Positions 1 through 5,507 of a stretch of 5,507 nt of DNA are shown one piece after another (within the stretch, counting starts at the first letter, position 1; the number at the start of each line of letters is the position of its first letter). The DNA comes from Desulfobacterales bacterium (GTDB taxonomy: Bacteria > Desulfobacterota > Desulfobacteria > Desulfobacterales > C00003106). A model generated the notes under the pieces. That model did not search any database, was not told the origin of the DNA, and saw nothing but the letters and a program-made list of their open reading frames with translations. The DNA lies in NCBI GenBank assembly GCA_030594505.1, contig JAUVFC010000130.1, positions 1 to 5,507 on the forward strand, given 5' to 3'. A program made the position numbers and the translations under genes.

Positions 1-854
1 ACAGCCCAGCGCTGGTTTTCCAGGCATATCACGGAAGTGACCGTCATATGCTCCCCGACAGCGCTATGTGCTATGGTCTTCCCTTCTGTTTTTTTCAGAA
101 GATGGTCAGCCTCGGTCAGGTCGGAAGACTCGGGAAGTTCCGACAGAAACTTGCCTCGCAATTCGACCTCGCGGTGAAGAAGAATGCGACCGTCTTCCTG
201 TAATATGAATCCATGTCCTGAAGCAGATTCGGCAATTGCCATCGAGTATTGATCGAAAAACGGCTCCCCCCTGAGGACGAACAGAACGGCTCCTTTAAAT
301 ACCCCTTTTGAATAAACGCCGGTGCAAAGGACAAAACCAATATCAAGGGGGTCCTCAAAAATCTTAGAGGGAGCCTCAGAACGGCCGGATAAATCCGACA
401 GGACAATCGCCTCTGACAAATAGATTCTATTTGGTGTGTGTTGGATGTTCTTAAAACATTCGGATTCCCCAAAATTCACTCGCACTAAGGCTGGATTTGT
501 GTTGGCAACCGCGTTTCCGTTTGCATCCAAGATCAAAATCGCCGGAATGGCGTCCGGACGAAGGCCCTTTACAAAGTCGAGGTGCCTGTAGAGTTCTTTG
601 TCCACCTTCATGTTGGTGTTTGCAAGGTACCTTTCAATTCTGAGAAGATCTGAGCGCAGAGAGTTGAAATAGAATTGCAAGCGTACTGAGCCTGCTTTGA
701 CCTGCTCTTCGATCTCGTGCAGGGCCGACTCGCGGTTTAATTTCACATAATTGAGGGTAAGACTCAAAACAGCTGTGATAAAGACGAGGAAGACGAGTAT
801 ACCCAAAAAAAACAGGGGGTATTTTTTCTTAACAAAAGTGCGTCCCCAATTCAT
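1..854 (-). CDS. Membrane sensor protein with dCACHE-like periplasmic domain, 3' part outside window
   Basis: An open frame runs from ATG at 854 to the left edge without a stop (284 complete codons). The N-terminus is short and basic (MNWGRTFVKKK), followed by a hydrophobic membrane helix at about residues 13-37. A long, mostly helical periplasmic segment follows, then two alpha/beta subdomains typical of double CACHE sensors. The first contains LDANG at 109-113. The second holds a GHGFILQEDGRILLHRE-type strand-turn-strand at about 213-229, and the frame ends in TSVICLENQRWA, which looks like the last strands before a second membrane helix. Such proteins normally continue into a histidine kinase, a diguanylate cyclase or a chemoreceptor signalling region; that part is not in the window, so the output type is unknown. 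A kinase is favoured because the neighbours are kinases. The start is supported by AAGGA nine bases upstream. The gene lies 154 bases after the binding-protein gene on the same strand. The dCACHE call rests on pattern recognition. Confidence 0.82.
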   Translation of the reverse strand, partial: MNWGRTFVKKKYPLFFLGILVFLVFITAVLSLTLNYVKLNRESALHEIEEQVKAGSVRLQFYFNSLRSDLLRIERYLANTNMKVDKELYRHLDFVKGLRPDAIPAILILDANGNAVANTNPALVRVNFGESECFKNIQHTPNRIYLSEAIVLSDLSGRSEAPSKIFEDPLDIGFVLCTGVYSKGVFKGAVLFVLRGEPFFDQYSMAIAESASGHGFILQEDGRILLHREVELRGKFLSELPESSDLTEADHLLKKTEGKTIAHSAVGEHMTVTSVICLENQRWA

Positions 855-863
855 CTTTATCTG

Positions 864-868
864 TCCTT
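864..868 (-). promoter_or_regulatory. Ribosome binding site of the dCACHE sensor gene
   Basis: AAGGA on the minus strand lies nine bases before ATG 854. This is a good Shine-Dalgarno match at normal spacing, and it fixes the start of the left-edge gene ahead of a basic-then-hydrophobic N-terminus. Confidence 0.7.
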
Positions 869-915
869 ATATTTAAGGGGGTTAATCCTGACGCTAATTT
901 GCAATATCATCCTTA

Positions 916-958
916 TTCACCCTCAACCCAGCCCTCTCCCCCCAAAGGGTGAAGAGGG
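916..958. repeat. Nested inverted repeats in the 154-base gap (REP-like)
   Basis: TTCACCCT at 916-923 is exactly complementary to AGGGTGAA at 946-953. Within the same stretch CCCTCT at 932-937 is complementary to AGAGGG at 953-958, with further C/G pairs toward an AAA loop at 944-946. The two stems share bases, so only one can form at a time. CCCTCAA at 920-926 recurs at 967-973. The C-rich/G-rich style resembles dispersed intergenic palindromes common in proteobacteria, but one copy cannot show dispersal. No T-run follows on either strand, so this is not a standard intrinsic terminator. Confidence 0.5.
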
Positions 959-991
959 AGTTGACCCCCTCAAGGGACAGGAAGTGTTTGG

Positions 992-1007
992 GACTTCTTG
1001 CGAAGTC
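992..1007 (-). other. Small hairpin right after the binding-protein stop codons
   Basis: On the minus strand GACTTC-GCAA-GAAGTC forms a perfect six-base-pair stem with a GCAA loop, which fits the stable GNRA tetraloop pattern. It begins inside the second of two tandem TGA stop codons of the binding-protein gene (1011-1009 and 1008-1006). No U-run follows, so an intrinsic terminator is unlikely. A 3'-end stabiliser or processing point between the binding-protein message and the next gene would fit, but this is inference. Confidence 0.5.
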
Positions 1008-1008
1008 A

Positions 1009-1980
1009 TCAATCCTGAATAACAGAATAAAAATCGCCGGTGGATATATTCTCACTGGTAATTACCCACGGCTTTACCAAATATTCTTTCCATTCCGGCA
1101 GGTTGCCTGTTGTTAAGTAGTGTACAAGTTTTTCCAGAGCGATCTCTGCCAGGCTGATTGGATGCTGAATTGTAGCATCCAATCGGCCTTCATGTATGGC
1201 TATCAGCGCTTTCGGAATCGCGTCGGTTCCTATGGTCAATGATTTTTCCGGTGTTATGCCCGCGTTTTCCATCGCCTCCAGGGCTCCCAGTATCATGTCA
1301 TCATTATGACAATATACTGCATCGAAATTTGCCGTCGTGGCCAGCGCTTCCTCCATAACTCTGTATCCCTGTTCACGTAAATAACCACCACTCTTTTTGA
1401 ACACGATTCGCATGGCCGGATATTTCTTAATTTCGTCTTTAAAGCCTTTTGAGCGCTTCATCGCGGACGTTGCGCCAACGGAGCCCTCTAAAACCACAAT
1501 TTTCCCCGCACCGTTCAGCCTATCAGCAAGAAACCGACATGCGAGTCGCCCTGCCTCTACGTCATCTGAACCCACAAAGAAAAGATACGGCGCTCCGAGC
1601 GCTGCTCTGGAAAAAGCAACCACGGGAACCCCTTTCCGTGAGGCCAACTTAAGCGCCGGGATCAGCCCTTTTTCGTCTACGGGGATAGTAATGATCGCGT
1701 CCACGCCTCGGTTGATTAAGTCCTCAATATTGGCCGCTTGCTTCCTCACATCATTGTTCGCATCATAGGTGATCAGCTCGACGCCTAACACAGCAGCCTT
1801 TTTATGAATGGCATGGTAAGCAAACTTCATCCATGTCATCTCCACATTCATTGCGGCAAACCCTATGGTAAGCTTACGATCTTGTTTATCATCTCCCCGA
1901 GAGCATGCGAGAACAAAACAAGCGAGTACAAAAACCGCTATTACCATTAGTCGAAAGCTATTTGCTTTGCTTTGTTTCAT
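1009..1980 (-). CDS. Periplasmic sugar-type substrate-binding lipoprotein (RbsB-like, Peripla_BP_4 class)
   Basis: This is a 323-residue type I periplasmic binding protein, the usual length for ribose/galactose/xylose binders. The N-terminus is a lipoprotein signal: MKQSK, a hydrophobic core, and VLAC at 23-26 with Cys26 the probable lipidation site (a second VLAC ends at Cys21). Ser follows Cys26, so there is no Asp +2 retention signal. The mature part starts with KLTIGFAAMNVE, followed by the hinge-bound two-lobe fold. Landmarks comparable with E. coli RbsB are DANND 73-77, GVPVVAFSRA 117-126, CHNDDMILGALEA 224-236, IGTDAIPKA 250-258 and ATIQHP 269-274. Asn226, Asp253 and Gln272 match RbsB sugar contacts, whereas the RbsB DR pair reads Ser124-Arg125. 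The ligand is therefore probably sugar-like but not assignable. No ABC ATPase or permease gene lies next to it; sensor genes flank it on both sides, which suggests a role as a periplasmic co-receptor (inference). The gene ends in two tandem TGA codons. GAGGG lies ten bases before the ATG. Confidence 0.92.
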   Translation of the reverse strand: MKQSKANSFRLMVIAVFVLACFVLACSRGDDKQDRKLTIGFAAMNVEMTWMKFAYHAIHKKAAVLGVELITYDANNDVRKQAANIEDLINRGVDAIITIPVDEKGLIPALKLASRKGVPVVAFSRAALGAPYLFFVGSDDVEAGRLACRFLADRLNGAGKIVVLEGSVGATSAMKRSKGFKDEIKKYPAMRIVFKKSGGYLREQGYRVMEEALATTANFDAVYCHNDDMILGALEAMENAGITPEKSLTIGTDAIPKALIAIHEGRLDATIQHPISLAEIALEKLVHYLTTGNLPEWKEYLVKPWVITSENISTGDFYSVIQD

Positions 1981-2025
1981 TACAATTAATCCCTCAATCC
2001 CCTAATTCCTAAATTTCCCAATTCC
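1981..2025 (-). repeat. Purine-rich repetitive spacer carrying the ribosome site of the binding-protein gene
   Basis: The 45-base gap between the kinase stop and the binding-protein ATG is built of near-copies of short AT/GG units on the minus strand. AATTCCT (plus strand) occurs at 2004-2010 and 2020-2026, the latter reaching one base into the kinase stop codon, with related TAATCCCTC and CAATCCCC units between 1987 and 2001. GAGGG at 1995-1991 is the best Shine-Dalgarno match, ten bases before ATG 1980. There is no room for a terminator, and I see no clear promoter, so co-transcription with the upstream kinase is likely. Confidence 0.5.
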
Positions 2026-3891
2026 TCAGTCCTCAAATCTCACCGTAAACCTACTCCCTTTCCCTTCCTCGCTCTCCACCAAGATATCCGCCCCATTTGC
2101 CTTGGCCAGACTCTTTGAGATCGAGAGCCCCAGGCCTATCCCTCTCGTTTTGGTGGTAAATAGGGGTTCGAATATCTTTTCGAGGTTACTTTCGGGGATA
2201 CCTCGGCCCTCGTCGGCAAAGACGGCCTCTGTGGCCCCATCTGTCGCCCTTGTGGATATCGTGAGGATTCCGCCTTCTTCCATGGCCTGTGCAGCATTTT
2301 CGATCAGGTTGAGAAATACCTGGCTTACCTGAAGCGGATCGATGGAAACAGGGGGTATATCATCGGAAAAATCTGTGATCACTTTGAAGTGTTCGGCTAT
2401 CAAGGATCTGGATAGAGTATCTGTGACGAGTTGATTGATATCTACTTCCCGGCGTTCCGGCTCCTTGATACGCGCGAAATCCAATAGGTCTGTAATGATC
2501 TTGGCGGCGATATTTGTCTCTCTGTTGATTATATCGATATTCTCTTTAACCGCGTCATTTTCGATGGTGTCTATCTTCATATTGAGAAAATAGCCTGCGT
2601 TCTTTATTACACCCAGGGGATTGCGGAGTTCATGGCCGACGCTGCCGGCCAATTGACCCAGGGCGGCGAGCCTTTCATTGCGAACCAGTGCATCCTGTAC
2701 CTCTTTCAGTTCTTTTGTTCTCTCCGCAACTTTTTGTTCTAAATTGTTGCGTGCTTCTTCTAAAGCAACAGAGTACTTTTTCAATCTCCTCTCACTTTCC
2801 CGTAGCGCCACTGCCCCATTTGCAATCTGCTTCAGATATTTGGCCTCTGTTTCAAGCTCGGCTTTTTTCTTTCGGATTCTGAAAAAAGCGACTCCTCCGG
2901 CTCCGAACAACAAGATGACAATTCCTGCGAGCCCAAATGTGTTCCTTGCATGTATGTTAATCGGACCTGCGAGTTCAGAATACGGTATGTTGACGGTAAT
3001 CGACCATGTTCTGCTTCCTATCCTAACAGGGGCATAGCCTGTTATTCTCTTTATGATTTTATTAGCACCTTCTGCTTTCCCTTTTACGGGGCAATAGACA
3101 ACAGCAACCCCCTCTTTGCCTTTGGAACGTTCTTCCGCCATTTTGTGTACGCCGGACCAATCAAGATCCGGAAAGGTGTTCCTATTTTTCGCAAAAAAAA
3201 CAGGAAAGGGCTCACTCTCAAAATTTCTAATGGGATGGGACAAAAAACGTCCTTTTTCATCCAACAGAATGGCAAAGCCTTTCTTCCCTGGCTTGATCGT
3301 CAGAACAAAGCGTTTAGAGATAGTATCGATCTGAATCATCCATCGAACCATTCCTGCAAATTCACCCTTATAGAATACCGGCTCTGAGATAGAGATGGCG
3401 GGATTCCCCAAGTTGTTGTAAAATACCTCGCTGACATTCGGCTTATGTTCTCTCAGCACAGAAGCCACACCTGGTTTATCCGTTTTATCCATTCCAGGTC
3501 TGTTTTCTATAAAAGGGTGCCTATGAAGCATAATCCCGTTGGCGTCCAATGCGGTAAGGGCATCGATCTCATTTTTATGAACCTCGTAAAAATCTTTTAG
3601 CGGACAATATTCATTGTATAGCTTGTTATGTAATATCTTTCTGTAGAGTTCTTCTTGATGGAATGGGTTTCTTGAAAGGAGATTGAGATCTTTTGCATAC
3701 TCAGCAATAAATTCTTCCAGGCCCCTTGCGGTAGATTTTGCAATCGTCAACAACTGCTGCTGTATTTGAGAAATAAGGGTTGTTTCAAAATGCCTTTGGG
3801 ATAAGTAAGACAGGTATATGGTAGTGGTGATGACCGACAAAGCCGCCAGGCAGGCTATTAGCATACTTGTGGATAGTTTTTTTGATTTCAT
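2026..3891 (-). CDS. dCACHE transmembrane sensor histidine kinase
   Basis: This is a complete 621-residue inner-membrane sensor kinase. The domain order is: basic N-terminus (MKSKK), membrane helix about 8-30, periplasmic double CACHE domain about 31-312 (LDANG 115-119 in the membrane-distal part, FAILLDEKGRFLSHP 206-220 in the proximal part), second membrane helix about 316-338, and a charged coiled coil about 341-405. HisKA follows with the phospho-acceptor His420 in GHELRNP, then HATPase_c. The ATPase carries an N-box with Asn528 and Asn532 (FLNLIENAAQAM), a G1 box D560-x-G-x-G564, IFEPLFTTK at 573-581, and a G2 box GIGLGL at 584-589. All catalytic boxes look intact. It has no attached receiver, so it must phosphorylate a separate one; the C-terminal receiver of the preceding hybrid kinase is a candidate (inference). 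Its ATG overlaps the stop of that gene as ATGA, with only a weak GGGA upstream, so translational coupling is likely. The ligand cannot be read from the sequence. The fold call is strong; the partner assignment is not. Confidence 0.93.
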   Translation of the reverse strand: MKSKKLSTSMLIACLAALSVITTTIYLSYLSQRHFETTLISQIQQQLLTIAKSTARGLEEFIAEYAKDLNLLSRNPFHQEELYRKILHNKLYNEYCPLKDFYEVHKNEIDALTALDANGIMLHRHPFIENRPGMDKTDKPGVASVLREHKPNVSEVFYNNLGNPAISISEPVFYKGEFAGMVRWMIQIDTISKRFVLTIKPGKKGFAILLDEKGRFLSHPIRNFESEPFPVFFAKNRNTFPDLDWSGVHKMAEERSKGKEGVAVVYCPVKGKAEGANKIIKRITGYAPVRIGSRTWSITVNIPYSELAGPINIHARNTFGLAGIVILLFGAGGVAFFRIRKKKAELETEAKYLKQIANGAVALRESERRLKKYSVALEEARNNLEQKVAERTKELKEVQDALVRNERLAALGQLAGSVGHELRNPLGVIKNAGYFLNMKIDTIENDAVKENIDIINRETNIAAKIITDLLDFARIKEPERREVDINQLVTDTLSRSLIAEHFKVITDFSDDIPPVSIDPLQVSQVFLNLIENAAQAMEEGGILTISTRATDGATEAVFADEGRGIPESNLEKIFEPLFTTKTRGIGLGLSISKSLAKANGADILVESEEGKGSRFTVRFED

Positions 3892-5507
3892 AAATTTTTT
3901 CCCGAATCCAAAACCTCTCGCACCTTCTTGAGCATCTCTTTCAACTGGTATGGCTTGCCGATATAATTCTGAGCGCCTGAGTCCAGAAGTTCTTTGACCT
4001 TTCCGGTGGCCGCATACCCGGTAGCAATTAGAACTCTTATGTCAGGGTCAATATTAAGAAGTTCCCTCAGGCACTTATGACCGCCCATTCCCGGCATGCC
4101 TATATCGAGGATTACCAGATCGACTCGATCTTTGTCCGCTTTATATATTTCAACAGCCTTTTCCCCGGTCTCAGCGGGGATGACACTGTAACCATATTCT
4201 GCCAACATATCTTGCCCGAGGCGTAGCAGGATTTTATCATCATCTACCAGAAGTATGGTCTCGCTGCCCCCGACAATCTCTGCTTCTTCCCTGTCCTCTT
4301 TCCTCTGCTCTCTGCTCTCTGCTTCCAGCACCGGAAAATAGATCCTAAAGGTGGCGCCCTGGCCCGGTTCGCTGTAACATGTGATATGGCCGCCATGGTT
4401 TTTTACAATACCATAGACCATGGACAGGCCCAATCCGGTACCCTTACCCCTTTCCTTGGTAGTAAAGAAGGGGTCAAAGATATGTTTTACTGTCTCTCGG
4501 TCCATGCCGCAGCCGATATCCGAAACGCTCAACAGTACATAACCTCCGGGTTTGATTTGAAAGGCTGTACAATATTTTTCATCCAGCGTAACATTTTCTG
4601 TTTGAAAGACCAGTTTGCCGCCATCAGGCATGACATCCTTGGCGTTGACCCCCAGATTCATCATTATTTGTTCAAGCTGTGTAGGGTCTGCATTAATTAT
4701 TTTTATGTCGTCGGCAAGGTTCGTTTCTATGCTGATCATCTTAGGAATGGTTCTTTCGAGTAATTTAGAGACCTGAGAAACTTCATGATTAAGATCGACC
4801 GGCCTTAATTTGCTTTCTACCTTCCGGCTGAATGTCAGAAGCTGTGTGGTAAGTTCAGCGGCCCTTTGGGTTGAGTGCGAAATCTCTCCCAGCATATCGT
4901 AGTCATGATCGCCTATATCCTTTTTCAACATCAGGAGTTGGGCATAACCGGAGATGACCTGAAGAACGTTGTTAAGATCGTGGGCAATGCCGCCGGCAAG
5001 TGTTCCGACGGCCTCCATCTTCTGGGCCTGAAGGAGTTGGGCCTCCAGTTTCTTGCGCTCGCTTATGTCCAAGAATGTTTCCAGGAGACATGTCTCCCCC
5101 TTTATCTTAACCGGCACTACACTCTTTAGAACAGGTATCCTTTCACCGTTTGCATGGAGGGCCGTTCGTTCGGAATTGTTAATTTGTTCTTCCAGATCAA
5201 AAATAGGGCACTTGTGCTCTCCTTCCGAGCATATAAATTCGTGACAGGCTTTTCCGATCACATCGTCTTTTTTGCGGCCCATAATGTCGAGCGCCGCACG
5301 ATTCATGTCTACAATCCTTTTTTTACTGTTTACCAGCATAATGCCAAAAGGCGTGTTTTCAAGCAGCGTCTCGGAGAACTCTTTTTCTTCCCGCAATGCC
5401 TCTTCATTCCGCCTTCGCTCTATTTGTAATGTCTGTTTCTCCAGGGCCCTCGCAATAATTGCCAGCAGGTATTCCATGTCAAGAGGTTTGGTCACATAGC
5501 TGAAGGC
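3888..5507 (-). CDS. Hybrid histidine kinase: (REC)-PAS-HisKA-HATPase-REC, 5' end outside window
   Basis: The frame is open to the right edge (539 visible residues). A GTG at 5495 is not the start: it and the four residues before it read AFSYVTKPLD, the beta5-Lys-Pro-alpha5 end of a receiver domain. The protein therefore begins with a REC that is mostly outside. A coiled helix follows (about 11-42 of the visible part), then PAS about 43-148 with an unusual Cys/His cluster (Cys88, His89, Cys93, His98, Cys100). HisKA has His176 in AGGIAHDLNN. HATPase_c has an N-box with Asn284 and Asn288, G1 D330-I-G-C-G334, IFDPFFTTK 343-351 and G2 GKGTGLGLS 354-362. A Glu/Arg-rich linker (about 393-412) leads to a C-terminal REC with Asp422/Asp423, phospho-acceptor Asp468 (LDIGMPGMGG), Thr496 and Lys518. 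No membrane segment is visible, so it is probably cytosolic. It heads the visible same-strand series and overlaps the next kinase by ATGA. There is no HPt or DNA-binding domain in view, so it probably works inside a phosphorelay (inference). Confidence 0.93.
   Translation of the reverse strand, partial: AFSYVTKPLDMEYLLAIIARALEKQTLQIERRRNEEALREEKEFSETLLENTPFGIMLVNSKKRIVDMNRAALDIMGRKKDDVIGKACHEFICSEGEHKCPIFDLEEQINNSERTALHANGERIPVLKSVVPVKIKGETCLLETFLDISERKKLEAQLLQAQKMEAVGTLAGGIAHDLNNVLQVISGYAQLLMLKKDIGDHDYDMLGEISHSTQRAAELTTQLLTFSRKVESKLRPVDLNHEVSQVSKLLERTIPKMISIETNLADDIKIINADPTQLEQIMMNLGVNAKDVMPDGGKLVFQTENVTLDEKYCTAFQIKPGGYVLLSVSDIGCGMDRETVKHIFDPFFTTKERGKGTGLGLSMVYGIVKNHGGHITCYSEPGQGATFRIYFPVLEAESREQRKEDREEAEIVGGSETILLVDDDKILLRLGQDMLAEYGYSVIPAETGEKAVEIYKADKDRVDLVILDIGMPGMGGHKCLRELLNIDPDIRVLIATGYAATGKVKELLDSGAQNYIGKPYQLKEMLKKVREVLDSGKNL
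4278..4323. repeat. CTCTGCT heptamer repeats in the HATPase-REC linker
   Basis: CTCTGCT (plus strand) occurs as three perfect tandem copies at 4303-4309, 4310-4316 and 4317-4323, with a fourth copy at 4278-4284 and C/T-rich sequence between. Three seven-base units make 21 bases, so the array keeps the reading frame. It encodes the Glu/Arg/Gln-rich linker between the ATPase and receiver domains of the hybrid kinase. Confidence 0.8.

Noticed and set aside
116..472. Minus-strand frame of 118 codons near the left edge
   Set aside because: It overlaps, in another frame, the longer gene from 854 to the edge, which has a ribosome site, membrane helix and CACHE-like sequence. The 118-codon translation has no such features.
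855..915. Possible promoter for the left-edge sensor
   Set aside because: TTGCAA and TTGAGG could serve as -35 elements, but no -10 box sits at 16-18 bases from either. A sigma-54 GG/GC pair has a spacing of 8 rather than 10. No promoter can be supported.
916..1007. Intrinsic terminator between the binding protein and the left-edge sensor
   Set aside because: Hairpins exist, but none is followed by a T-run on the transcribed strand.
2950..3387. Plus-strand open frame of 145 codons opposite the dCACHE part of the kinase
   Set aside because: It lies fully antisense to a strongly supported kinase gene. Its translation shows no recognisable domain, and no Shine-Dalgarno or operon context was found. 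It is a shadow frame.
4386..4763. Plus-strand frame of 125 codons opposite the hybrid kinase ATPase domain
   Set aside because: It is antisense to intact HATPase boxes and has no protein family signature.

Overview
The window shows a signal-sensing cluster from a Gram-negative bacterium with mid-range GC. The envelope is inferred from a lipobox-bearing periplasmic binding protein and two kinases with large periplasmic sensor domains. The architecture (dCACHE kinases, a REC-PAS-HisKA-HATPase-REC hybrid kinase, and a Cys-rich PAS variant) resembles Desulfobacterota or another delta-type lineage. That placement is inference from protein style only; no taxonomic marker gene is present.

All four genes lie on the minus strand, so the reading order is from high to low coordinates. 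(1) 5507-3888: a hybrid histidine kinase cut by the window edge. Its first visible residues are the end of a receiver domain, so the real start is outside. PAS, HisKA, HATPase and a C-terminal receiver follow. (2) 3891-2026: a complete membrane sensor kinase (TM, dCACHE, TM, coiled coil, HisKA, HATPase) that overlaps gene 1 by the four bases ATGA. (3) 1980-1009: a periplasmic sugar-type binding lipoprotein of the RbsB class, 45 bases after gene 2. No ABC transporter ATPase or permease gene is visible. (4) 854 to the left edge: a second dCACHE-type sensor whose TM and most of the periplasmic domain are visible, with its output part beyond the window. It is open from ATG to the edge with no stop.

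The gaps are short. 1981-2025 is a purine-rich (minus strand), repetitive spacer with the ribosome site of gene 3. 855-1008 holds a hairpin directly after the gene 3 stop codons, a cluster of inverted repeats, and a good ribosome site for gene 4. I saw no RNA gene, mobile element or CRISPR array, and no convincing promoter or intrinsic terminator.

A plausible working model (inference) is one sensory unit. The binding lipoprotein would capture a small ligand, probably a sugar or similar polar molecule, and present it to one or both dCACHE kinases. Phosphoryl groups would then pass to receiver domains such as those of the hybrid kinase. No DNA-binding output domain is present in the window, so the final target is unknown.
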